NCBI RefSeq assembly: GCF_024868665.1
Contig: NC_079913.1
Location: 807,544 to 871,543, forward strand
Origin: Triplophysa rosa
Taxonomy: Eukaryota > Chordata > Actinopteri > Cypriniformes > Nemacheilidae
DNA length: 64,000 nucleotides
Direction: 5' to 3'
Every line of letters starts with the position of its first letter. The stretch's first letter is position 1. Under the pieces are notes generated by a model. That model was given only the letters and a program-made list of their open reading frames with translations. It made no database searches and had not been told where the DNA came from. This document shows, piece by piece, positions 10,601 to 24,026 of this stretch. A program made the translations under genes and the position numbers.

Positions 10601-13600
10601 GAACATCATGATTAAACGTTACTTGTGTTGCGTGTATTAAACGTGCAGTTATGTCTTTGGCAGATACTTTCTCAAGTCGGCCAACTTACAAGAAAGTGCA
10701 GATATCACGTAGGTGGCAAATGTCTCGCGGAAGCGTCTGCTGCAGAGCGAGACAGCTCGATAATCCTCTTGAATGGGCTCTGAATTTTGGTGGTTGGAGG
10801 ATTTGCTCCATCAAAGTCCGGAGACCACCCACCAGATCAACCATGACAATAGAGCACAAATCCGGACACTTCCTATGGGCTTATGCCCCCCTAAAGCCCT
10901 GATTCCACCCGTCCGGAACATACATGCAAATATGTTTGTTTTGCGGCTCTCAAAACCCGTTTAGGCGTTAGGAGACATTGCGTATGAGTGTGTGTGTCTG
11001 AATGGTCGAACATGCTTTTTTCCTGCATGTATGTGTGGGCACGCATGGGCCTGTAGTCATTCGCTTTAATTGCGTTGTTTTTGAAGTGAAAGTACATAAT
11101 AGAACACAAGAAGTTGTCACTCTGGTTCACAGTGAAATTTAAGCTATTGGCAGCTTGAAAGTGCTTTTGAAATCAAAGACAAAGAGTGCAAGAAGATAAA
11201 GACTAATAACAAGGAGAAGCACACACTCGTCCGTGCGTCCGGATTAGGCGTTTGGGCAGAAATCGGCATTTTTTTTTTCCACCCGTTTCCCTCTCCCTCA
11301 CAAAAGCTACGTCCTTCCTCTCGCTGGCGTATTGTATTTGTGTGATTGATTGCTTCCAAAGACTTTTTTTGCTTTGTGTTTCTAAAAGAAAGACTCCATT
11401 GTAAAATGGTTTCTCTGTAATTCCACCTTTGTAGGAGCCAGGCCGTTTGGAATCTATATGAGCCAGAGAGAGAGAGAGAGGCAGTGAGTGCACAGAGATG
11501 AACATATGCACGGAGAGATTTTCACACGTTTGCAGTGCCTACACATGTATGCGAAACCGATGGTGCATAACATAAACAATGTGGAATACTTCTTTTTTTG
11601 GACACGAAGACGCGTATTACGGTTTACTTTATTGTGTGAATATACAGTATAGAAACAGAAGGTGCATATGGCAAGATGTTTCGTCCAAGACAATAGAATT
11701 TTAGTAGGATGAGGGTTTTAAAAGGTCAAAGTTTACGGGAGTTCATTTTTCCACTTGTTAAAACTACAAGAGCTAAGTTAGATATTCGCTATTATCAGTT
11801 ATATCTGTACAGCTGCTTTGAAATGATATTTAAAAAATTGCACTTTGTAAAAATATAGTGAATATTAGTTATAATATGTCCATGGCAAATGCTCTCATCC
11901 TCATTTTGAATGATCACTTATGGACATTTGGGGTTTGTGTCTGTTGACCACAGTTTGTTTTGTGGGATGATTCGTAGAATGAAATTCAAGACATGTGTTA
12001 ATATTGCAATATCAATTATTTAGTGAACTTGACTTGTTTAGAATAAACAGTTTTGGTGCAAGTTTTGGTTGCCACATGGGTCAACTGTAAAATGTGGGTC
12101 ATTTAGCATACCGAGTTAAGAACCAATGTCACACAAAGTAAACTTTGTAAACCCCGACGCAAAGCGCTCTTGTACAGTATCACTTTGATTGTGTTCATTT
12201 TGTGATAATAAATAACTGTTCTGTTTCCCCCTTCATGTATGTATAGTTTTTAAATAGATTATGTTATGCATAAAGTAAAAAACTGGTAAGGGGTTTGAGA
12301 GACATGCAGCTAGCACATCTAGTATATATAAAGACTAAAAGGGGTATATTGATATATGAGAATGTGATGTAGAGTCAGAAAGAGTTTAACATGCATTCCA
12401 ATACATCAGCTCTCTCAAAATTGCTTTGAAATCAAATCAGATGACAGCAGAGAAAAGTTAAGATTGGGCTGAGATCAAGTTCAATATTAAGTGCATTACA
12501 AAGCATATATACAGCATGAACCATATCAGAGCTTTGCCGCTGAGAAGCTTTAAATATCCAAGACTCCTGAGGTGATGATTGTGAAGCATCTGCCACACAG
12601 AAGTCATTTCTGTCCATGTCTTACTTTTACGATCATCTCTCAGTGATGATCAAATTTTGCTTACGGCCACAGGTTTTTAGAGCTGCCGCATCAAGTATTG
12701 TGCACATGTTAAGTGTCAGGCAAATTGCTGGTAAGTCACACATTCTGAGCATAAGTGCGCGTGAGGGACCGCGTGTGTGCGCGCTTTGTCATTTTTTTGT
12801 AGTTTCTCAATGCCGACACCCAGCCCCCCCAAATCACTCCCGCCCACAATTTAATTGCCGCTTTTCAGGGACGCGCTTGGCTGCGTAATTGTCAAAACAC
12901 AGGCTGACTGAACTCGCCGTCACACCTCAAACCTTACACTTTCTGACGCATCTCATCTCTTTCATGACACTTTTCAAATAAAGCCAACGTTTCCAGATGT
13001 TTGGTGTTATTTCGCCTTGCATCCGCGGGGCTGCTGGGAGAGCGTTTCGGAGAGAGGAGATTTGTGTGGACAGACTGTCTTTATGTTTGTCAGGCGTGGA
13101 CAGGTTCGCTCCTCTCCTCAGCGAACGTTTTGCGGAACTGCGAAAAATGCAGACGGAGATGGAATGAGAAGTAATAATATGTGCGCATTATTGACGTCAA
13201 ATTGAAGTGCCATTTTAATTTCCATTGTTTTTGAAAGGAGCTCAAGACATGTCAGCTTCACTTTATGATTTGATGCAGTAAATTCTGACTGCGGGATAAA
13301 CTCCAGACGCTGTTACCAAATGTGCCAGTATCAACCATCTTACTGAAGTACCAGTGTACTTTATTGGCAGGCCCACATGAAATCTGTGCCCATCGCTCCC
13401 AACTTTCCATTTCCACTGGTCTGTTTGCTTGTAAGCTATATTTTGGCTAATTTGATGGGGATTTGGGCTAGCGATGAGTGTGAAGTACTGTTGGCCTAGT
13501 ACTCATATTTACATTTACTCAAGTGTACGTTTTTAAACTAAGTAATTTACAAATTTCTCCCAATTTCAGCAGAGGAAATGCACAGAGCGTCTTCTACAGG

Positions 13601-15355
13601 CTAAGTGGTTAAAGACCTGGGCTTATAACTGAAAGGTTGCAGGTTCAAACCGCACCAGGTGTATTCCTCGAGCCATCACCCATTATGCCTTAAAGACACC
13701 TTATACCAAGTACTGTATGCTCCACATCAAATAGTCAGGAAAACGCTAAAATAGGGCTGTCACGATATCAGATTAGCCCCCCCATACGGTTATCGTCGTC
13801 AAAAGAATTCACGATAACTGTATTACTTATCACTAATGCAACACCTTTATAGGAAATAAATGATGCCTTATGTCAAATTACTCTTTAATTTTGCATATTT
13901 TTGTTTTGTATTTTATTTGGTCAAATTGTTTTTGTTTTGTCTTTGTTTTTTAATATCACGGTTATTGACAATACCGATGTATTGTGACACCCCAACCGTG
14001 AAATATCCGAGAATGAATCAACTGTGATTGCCAGAAAAAAATAGCTGGAAAAATCTGGATAATTTCTATAAAAACATCGTAAATAATAAATATTCTTAAT
14101 AGTAATACTACATAATATTTTATGAGCTAGAATTTTCTTTGCAATCCGTAACTTGCCTTTCTTTTGCCATTTCTTTTTGAAATGTAAAATTGCTGAAAAT
14201 TGAAAATTATTTTCAGCTAAATCGTACCGCGACTTAAGAATCATTATTATAAGATTATTGCGAATCGTGGAAGATGGTTTTGAACACTGGTTTTTATGTA
14301 CTTGCCCAATAACTTATTTATGTTTATTTTAAACCGAAAAAGTCACATAGTGTAGCTTTAAATGCGAAGTAATGGTTCATTGGGAAAAATATAAAAATCT
14401 TTTCTATTGTCTGTTTTGGTTATTTTAATGAGGACAATGTATTATGACAGCGGTGTTTTCCTTCCTCAGGCACTCTGCCCTACGAGATAAAAATCGTTAT
14501 AGCCGGAAACCACGAGCTGACGTTTGATCAGGAGTTCATGGCAGACCTGATAAAGCAGGATTTCTACTACTTTCCGTCTGCCTCCAAACTCAAGCCGGAG
14601 AACTACGAGAACGTTCAGTCTCTGCTCACCAACTGCATCTACCTGCAGGACTCTGATGTTACCGTCAGGGGCTTCCGAATCTACGGCTCGCCGTGGTGAG
14701 TCTCTTCTCATCCGTCTCTCTCTCACTCGCTCTCAAGTCTTGCTCTCTTCCTGTCACAGTGTTGTCACCATATGTTGTTGTGTTGTCCCTTCCCCCTCAA
14801 GTATTTCTCATTTTTCACTCCTCCTTTCCTGATTCTCCTTGTTATCGCGTCTCTTGCCACCCTCCATGTCCTGCGCTTTATCTTCTTGCAAGAATGTGCG
14901 AACAAGCCCTGAAGCCTAAACGTTAATGTATTCACACCGCATGCCAGTGAATTGTTTTTATTACATTAAAACCGGCCCTCACAAGCGTGGGTGCGTTTGA
15001 TAAAGTTGTAGGGAGGAAAAGGTGCCTACAAAACTAGTCAAATGCAGCAAAACCACATGGAAACATCCCCTAAAGGAAAACAGATTCATTATAGGGGTAA
15101 TTTATGTTTTATTTTACAATAGTACAATTTGTGTGTTGGGGTTCGAGAAAGACTAAGTTATAGTCTATTATAATTAGCCGATATTTACTCGCACGTCGGC
15201 AGTATTTATATAATTTGCTTCATGTAAAAACACTGCAAGCCTAAAGCATGCCCTTCTTTAGAAAATTGAGACGATGTTATTGTCCTTTAGTGTCGACGCT
15301 AATATAGTTATGGTTACAGTCATCTTTATAATTATCAGTCTTGGTGTGAACAGGG

Positions 15356-15417
<62 letters not shown>

Positions 15418-17377
15418 GTGCGTGTGTGTGTGAAGGTGGGGTTCCTAATAGTCAAAGGTGTGTTTACTGATAAGCAAATGCTTAACATATTAAAAGGCCT
15501 GTAAGTACTGTATAGGAGTTACATTTGTGATCATATTTGTGTGTCACTCTGTGTGTTTACAGCAGTCCTGAACGCATGAGCTAGATTAAAACCATCACAA
15601 ATAAATCCGCTTCTTTCTGACAGATATACTCATCTTGTTGCCAGCATGCTTGCGAGTGTTTGCGTGTTTACGCCACGCAGACCTAATAAAACATTTGCTA
15701 TGTTGAGTTCTGGTAATAGCATTCCACTATTGCTGAAGACAGACAGTCTCTCTCTCTCTTTTATCATCTGTCTCACTGTCAGTCCATCTCTTCAGTCTCT
15801 CCTCTCCCGCCACTGTGGAGTCTGGGATGCTCCGCCATGCTGGGGCAGAGTGGCAAAATCTCATCTCCATGGTGATTTTGTTCCGGCGATGTTGCCGGCT
15901 TTATGGGCCGAGTCCTGTTGCCGCGGGCGATGGCTGTCTCTGATCTGTGCCGCGCCACATCGCTCAGTAAAGTCATCCATCTTCTTATCACTCTATCGCT
16001 ATTTTTTCTACTTCTTTATGTATCTGTCCAGCCGGCACCAGAGACCACAGGAGCATCAATTCAATCCCTGTGTCCCCCCTCCTCATCATCTATATAACCT
16101 GCAGCCTTTCAGCAACATCTCCTTGTCTTTATCATCGTCTCGCTCTCTTGTCATCTTGCTCAGATTCTCTCTTTTTTCATTTAACCTCTTTTTGTGTTCA
16201 CTGATCTGCAGTCATATTTGCCTTAATGGGGTTCTCGATTAGCGATAAGCAAAATGGCATATTTTCAACATTTTTAGCTCGGTTAAGTTGTGAGTTCACC
16301 AGACTCTGATCAGATATTTGAAAAAACACTCAAAATGTCTACATGGAGCACATCAGAATGTAAAGGACGCAGCGGTCTTAAAGGGCTAGTTCACCCAAAA
16401 ATGTAAATTCTGTCATCGTTTATTCACCCTCATGTTATTCATAACTCTATGTGTTCTTCTAAAGAAGATATTTTGAGATTTTGTCCATACAATGGAAGTC
16501 AATGAGGTCCATGCTGTTTGGAAATCAACGTTCTTTAAAAAAGTCATACAGGTTTGGAATGGCATGAAGGTGAGTAAATGAGGACAACATTTTAATTGGG
16601 ATGAACTGTCGCTTTAGTCAGAAAAGACATCAATCTCAGTGTGTGTGTCACATTGGTTCGTTTGAACAAATTTAAAGACACACAGGGGTTTACTGCACAG
16701 ACTGTGTAACAGCGAAGAGCGCAGCACGCTGTCAGCATGCCGATTAAAATACTGTCAGTAAAAAAGCCCAAACTTAAAAAAAAAGAAAATCATTAAGGAA
16801 CAATCTAAAACAAGTCCACCTCACTAATCCGCTAGTCATCCATCGTGACCATCCCTCCTGTAATTTCGTGTGCTTTGCACACACGCCGTCTCTTTTATAT
16901 CAAGCTAAATGAGATCTTGGCACACGGCATTCTTTCCTAAATCCTGACTATTTGTCATGCGGTGATGCTGGAATGAAAAGAACTGCATGGGGGAAACATG
17001 TGGCGTGTTTTTCTGTTCTGCTGACGCTAATGCAAGTTTACAAGTCATTTGTCATCCGCAGATCTGCAAATACAGGGGCGCACGGTGTGTGCGTGCCTGT
17101 TTGTGTGTGTGTGTGTGTGTGTGTGAGAGAGCTGGTGTGGGTGGATAGAGTATTAAGGATGCTGTCCCTTTCAGACAGTGTAAAGAACAAACAATGTGTA
17201 GGACCCACAACACGTATCGTTCTGAGCTAACCACACACGCACACACACACACACACACGCGCACACACACACACACACACGCACACAGACAGAGCTTAAA
17301 CTTTCCCTCATCTATTGTGTATACACGTCCATGGACAGTTACTCACAGATGCGGAGACAAGCCACACACACACACAC

Positions 17378-17433
<56 letters not shown>

Positions 17434-18850
17434 CCCGTGAACCCCGCGGGCGGCTGCCGTCAGTGTGGAGCTGCTAGCTCTGAATGTTTATGCGCTGGCA
17501 GTTAAAGAACAGGTAGAAGGTAATTGAGAAAAGTGCTTGCATTTAAACACAAGAGATGAAAAGGAAGTTGCGCGGTAATGCACAGAGCATGTCATCTTTT
17601 TGGCAGTGATTATGATCATGATGTCTTGTAGTTTGCTAAGGGAGCTTTGCAGTATAGTAACAGGGTAGATTTCTAAGAAAACATGTTGCGGTGTGACATG
17701 TCGTATACTTTATCTAAAACAACTCTTTAACAAAAAGGGCATGCATAATATTTGTTAAATTAACCGTAAGGGGACATGAGATATTTGTGCTTTTAGAAAT
17801 TCATGTCACGTACAGTAAGAGAGAATAAAGACAAATTAAATATTGATAGCAATAGTGATAGCAATAAGGGAGACCCGTGCCATCCATATTAGTTTGTACT
17901 TTGATTCAAATCTATTTTCAGTGTTTGCCTACAAAGCGTTAGAAAGGAAATTGACAAGTGATGCTGTAAATGAACCGTATCTGAGAACTCTATTAAGTCT
18001 CCTGACCTATGAAATAGCATCCTCAAGGCAATAACATTTTCTTTTGAAGTTTTTTTTCTTAGTTCTCATAAATGCCCATAGATAACGGTGTAGCAGGTGT
18101 AATGTACCATCTTTCGTCCGTTAACTGTTTACATATGAGCCGGTGCCTGCATCAGCACCACAGCTCAACAAACCCTATGCACAACCGCCCTGACGGATCG
18201 ACCTTTCTGCACCGCTGTCATTCTGTCTGTCATAAACCCACACGATGCAGACTCAGACAGATCTCTCTGTGTTAAAACCAGCAGAAAATCAAGGAGATTA
18301 ACTGGGAAACGTTCTTGTCAATCAGTTTCTGTCTTTTCCTTGTTCTTCCGCTTTGAAGGATTTCACACAGGACCAGTTTTAGCCAAGACGAATGATCCAC
18401 AACCATGATCTTAAACATCTGGTTGCCAAAACGTGTGTGAGAGAATTAAACAAGTGCTTTAATGAGATCAGCGGTGACCGCCACGAAGTTTGTCTTCCCT
18501 CCGAGAGAGACGGAAAGAGGAAGGGGCGGTAAAACGCTCCGTGAAAGTGAAATGAAAACAGACGAAACGTTCGCAATCCAGCGACTCCGCGAGGAATAAT
18601 TAATACCAGAGATGCAAAAGACTCCGTAATTAGATTTTTTAATTACTGAGGATTTGCTGCTTCTCTGTAGTGGCCCAATTAAAGTAGATCATCAAAACAA
18701 AGAAGAAAGTTAAGAGAAAGATTGAGGAAGTGTGCGTCTCTCCCCGTCAATGTCTGATCACTCGGTTTGACTGATGAGGGGGCCGCGGCACGAGCCGCTA
18801 ATGAACAGCTCTTCATTTGGAAGAGATTGTAATGAACCGTGTGGCTGCAG

Positions 18851-18905
<55 letters not shown>

Positions 18906-21709
18906 CTAAAACAGTGCGTTTAACTGCTTGACCTTGTGTGTGAATTAATTAAAGTGCCGGCTGATGTGGAGAGTGATTTAAGGAGAGATTAGTAAAGTAT
19001 CGGTCGTGTTTCCCCGCGGGGAAAGAGCTCGCCGCTTTGGCTATGTAGGGCTGGCCACGAGAGGACCTTCTCAATTAACATCTGAGACACCTGAGGGAGG
19101 GGGGGGGTCGCCCTAGTCCTGTCATGAAGACCCCTCTCACACATTTGTGTGGTCTTTGAGTTGCTCAGCTTTGAAGGTTGAAGTTTTTTGTTGTTATTTT
19201 TTTACTACTTTATTTGAGTTTAAATTGTCACTGTGGTATCTAAACTACATATATAACTAGGTGTAGAATTAAATAAAATAGATCAAACATGATTAATATG
19301 ACAGATAAGAATACAGGGGTATTTTGGGCGTTTTAAATGTAGCACACTTTTGTTATGATACTGTAGCGTTTTCGCCCCAAATCTCGTTTAATTTAGCTTG
19401 ATAATTTAATTTAGTTTTAAACTAGCTTGACTCTTTAGCTAGTGCTCCATAGTGTGTGTAACCCGTCTTTTTCTACGAGGTCATTAGGAGGCGTTTCCAC
19501 TACTGGTTGTCTTAGTGACATAAATGTAAATGCTACTGGATGTTGATTTGTGTCATTTCATGTTGACCTTGAATCACTTTTATACCATCAGACATGTTTT
19601 ATATAAACTAAACTAATGCAGAGTTGAGCACATATGAACGAGTGTCAGTTGGTGCTCTTTGCAAGCATATATACCAAACAGCGGGCTATTTGGCAACGTT
19701 GGATTTTCACACATCATTTTTAAAATAAACCCTGTAGATTAGAAGTGAAATGTGATATAAAATCAGGAGCTTACTCATTACACCGACTGACGTGAGCTTC
19801 ACTGACTTCACTCTCATTGGTAGTCATTTGCATAAGTGTCAGTTTTGTGGCATCGCTGGACACATCCAACATCCTGTCGCCAATGATTGCTGACGCTCAT
19901 ATCACCAAAAGTTGCCAGCTTGTACTGAAATGAATGAGACCATGCCGCTGTCGCTGCTACTGTAGGTGACAATGTGAATGCAGCTCAAGGGTTTTCAGAT
20001 GCAGACCAAATCATCTTTCTCTGTCTGTCTGTCAATCGTTCTGTCTCTTTTCATGTTTTATTAAAAGAACCAGAATGTGAGGCTTCATTGCTTGGCTGTA
20101 CGTCACCTGTAAATTGGTCTCCAAGCGTAAAGTCTTCTTTCACACTGTTTGTGTTTGCGTGCTTGCACATATGTGCGCACACATGGCTCTTGGGGATTTT
20201 TTCACGAACGCCGAATTTGTTTACCTGCAAAACAGACCAGACTTTCTGTCCCATTTTGTCAGATCGCCAAGTCGTGATCGGAAATAGGGATTTAAGAACA
20301 AACACTGCCGTATTCATTTTTTTCTCGCACTCTTGTGTCTTTATTCGTCTGCTGCTGCTTCAGCGCTGGCTGTGGCGTGCGGCCCGGCCGTCAGAATTAG
20401 CTGCCCCACAGCGACGGCTAATCAACGCACTTTCACACTTCCTGAGGAGGAGGATACGCAACCCTCCCTTTCTCTCCATCCCTCGCCACTCCTTTCTTCT
20501 CTTCTCCCTCCTCCTGGAGAACTTGGAAATAATTTGAGTCTCCTGGGTTTTTACACATTCTAATTTCCAACTAAATGGGACATCTGTTTGAGAAAAGGAA
20601 GATTTGCCACGGTTGCTAAGGCAACTATCACTCTGTGGGAAAGAGGGGGAAGCGGAGGAAAAAATTGTCCAGCAGTTTTACAGGAATTAGCCGTCGGTTT
20701 TAGAAGCACCGCCATCCCAGACGACCACTTTTCACGGTTTCCTCTGGTTTCTACAATTTGACTCTTTCTTCTTTTTCTTACACCTCTTTTTGTCTCTGTG
20801 TCCTACTAAAATACTAGGTGAAACCAGAAGTGGTTCATGCTGGTTTGGCTGGTCATGTGGCTTACCAGAAACTGTAACTTTATATTTTAAATCTTTGTTT
20901 TACTTTTTCTTTATTGTTGGTTAAGAAGCCTTGACTGAACACAAACAATCATTCCTAATTACATTTTTAGTTATTAGTTTTCATATTATTTTCTTTCCCC
21001 ACTGGCAAATTGTTGTTTTTGTTTTAATCATAAACATCACAACATTTGATTTAATTTCTGCTTTGCCAATGGGGTAAGGAAAATAAAGATATAATCAAGA
21101 TATAGTCTCTGAAAACAAGTCAAACTGTTCTGGTTTTAGGATGAAAACGACAAAAATACTAATTAAGAAAATTTGCAGGGCAGTATGCCATGCTGGAGAC
21201 ACAACACACGCTGCTGTCTTTCTCTCTCTCTTTATCTGCCTTGGTATTTCTTTTAGTCACACATCTGTAGACAAAAATGAAATTGTTCAGTCTGGTGAAA
21301 CTCAAAGGATGTGGTGGATATTTTTACCACCAATTAGAGTTAGAGAAATTCTTTTCTCTCACACAGATGCACATTCACACAAATACGATTATCTCTGGGC
21401 ACCTTTGTGCGTTTGTGTACCTACACAATTCTTCATTTCTAATGATAATGGCTCTTCATTCATAACCATGGCATTGCAGCTGTATTAAACTATATTTAAA
21501 TGGCTCCACATGGAGACGAGTTGTCAGAGGATGTTGCAGTGGAAGTTTCGAGTTTGGCAGCGATATCACGGGCGGGTTGAGACGGGAAATAAAGTTTCAA
21601 CTGTAGCAGTTCTCTCAGCTGAGCCGAAAGGCCGTGCCGGACGAGGTAACACGAGGCGTATTAACGCAGCAGGAGTTAGTTTGTATGACCTGACCGGCTC
21701 ACCTTGTTT

Positions 21710-21745
<36 letters not shown>

Positions 21746-23985
21746 TGCTGCTTTATCGCTCCAGGGTCTTCTCACCCTTCTTCCCCTCATTACCCAGAAG
21801 GCAATAGCTTTGCGTCGCTCCAAGCCTCTCCATATGACAGTCTGAATCACACACACATTTACATACACACACACGGACACACACACAGTGCTGCTGTACT
21901 GCACCTGCTCCTCACAGTTCACACTAGAGGGGCCTGGCGACAGCTCCCGATACACACACACACACACACACACGATCTCTCTTTTCCCTATGACTTTTAC
22001 ACCTTTTTGCTTTCCCAAAAGAAAGACTTTTCTCCAGCCATCCCTCCATCTTCTTTTAGCGCTCGACACCACGTACAAACCACTAACACAAAAGTTAATG
22101 TATTGCCAACGTAATTATAACGTATGACAGCGTGTTTAAGGGCTTCCAGAGGGAGCTCATTAGCGCAGCGTGCGCGCTGTCTGCTTGAGTCCCACGTTAT
22201 TCTCAACGCTCCTAAAAATCCCCCCGAAAGAAAGACGAGAGACAAAGCCAAGGGACCTTGACGGAAGAAACAAAAGTAAACGTTAAGGAAAGCATGTGCT
22301 TTGTAGTTTAAAGTGCTGTTGCACAAAGTAATATTCTTTTTTTAGGGTAGAAGAGCTCTACTTTTTAGAAAGAAGGTATTTTAGAGAATTTTCTAGTTTA
22401 TCGTGCGATTACTATTGTTAAAGAAATGCTCTGTATTATTTTCGACTTAATGTTTATGTTTCACATCTGCGAAATGCTGATCATTATCACAGGTGATCAT
22501 TTCTCTCTGTGTGCATAAATGAACAGGATACTCATTAAAGGTGCACTTTGTGAATGTTTTAAATTAAACGTAACGGTTTAATGTTCTTTTATTCATGGGC
22601 CCGACATACTAAGTTCACATAACTCTTACGTGTTTTTACATGGTTGAAATGTCAAGTTACAGGCAGTAGTGTTGTCTTTCTTCATGAAACCACTCACTAG
22701 TGGAATGAAGATGCTCTTTTGTAACTGCCTTTTAAGAAGGCACAGAAGGACTATAACAGAAGCACAGACAGATGGATTTTAAAGGGTAGTTCACCCATCG
22801 TTTACTCACCCTCCTGCGGCAACAAACTTATATGACTTTTCTTCTTTTGTGAAGAAGACTTCACTATACAAAATGTGATGAAACGCTATTGTTTTTTGTG
22901 TGATGTAAGCATGTGGTTGTGTAGCGTTTAAATATGATAACAGGAGCCTACAAGGTTTTCTTTTGTCTTTAATGGGAGAAAGGGAATTATGTGCATTTGG
23001 AATGACATAAAGGTAAATAAATAGTTCTGATTTATACATTTTAATGAATCCTTTTTGGACGTGCTACTTTTTATCTGCAGTATGTGGATTTCAGTGTCAG
23101 CTATCAAACACGTATTGTGTGCGTGCGTGTGTTTCCCTGCTCTTGGCTCGTCGTGTTAATCATTGCTGTGAATGTTCCTGTTGATGAGTGTGAGTCCACA
23201 CAGCTGTTCTGAAGTCTGTTGTGTGCCCAGGCCTGTGTGTGTATGTGTGTGTGAGGTGTCAGGTTGTGTGGGCAGATGTCTCATTGCACAGATGGATTTG
23301 CCACTGCTGCTTCTCGGACTGTCCGGTTCGGATGCGCCTTTCCAGAAACGCTCCGAATCCACCCTTCGATTTTTACTTAAGATTACCATTAACACTTAAC
23401 TGTTTTCATCACCGACGCCTAGCAGTTAGCATATGTGCTCTGACACGATGCTCGGTGACGCACTGCAGGTTTAAATCTGCCTGATCACGCCCCCCGTTAT
23501 CCTCATCCTGTCCAAAAATGTCAAAATGACTTATTTATCAGGTCGGAATGAATTTACATATTTTATCCGTCATGCTTACATAATTGATGAGGTATTAACA
23601 ATGTGTTTACTTTGCATTTGTTTTCCTCTGCGTTGAAATATTGTGGGAGAATTTACACGTCAATTGAAGCAATGATTTCAGAATGTGCATAACAACACAC
23701 AGACATCTTGTGTGCAAATCTGTGAATGCATGTGTGTGTTTGTAAACGCATGTGTGTGTACGTCTCACACTGTGTGTTGCATAAATCGTGCTGGGGACCA
23801 AATGTCCCATAGTTACCACGTTTTAATCCAGAGAGAGCGAGAGAACAAGAGGAAAAGCTGTGCAGAGCATGTACAGCTATCTTTGACACACACACAAACA
23901 CACACTTGTATCAGCTCAGGGCTGGTCTAATCCCTGTATTGTCAGAGACTGACATACTCTGCCTTCCAGGCTCTCTCTCGTTCTG

Positions 23986-24026
<41 letters not shown>

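Noticed and set aside
13587..13657. Functional tRNA gene
   Set aside because: Has box A/B-like sequence but does not fold into a full cloverleaf by eye and is attached to SINE-like DNA.
19974..20537. 187-codon + strand frame in intron 4
   Set aside because: Contains pyrimidine-rich low-complexity stretches and no recognisable domain; no flanking splice sites stand out.
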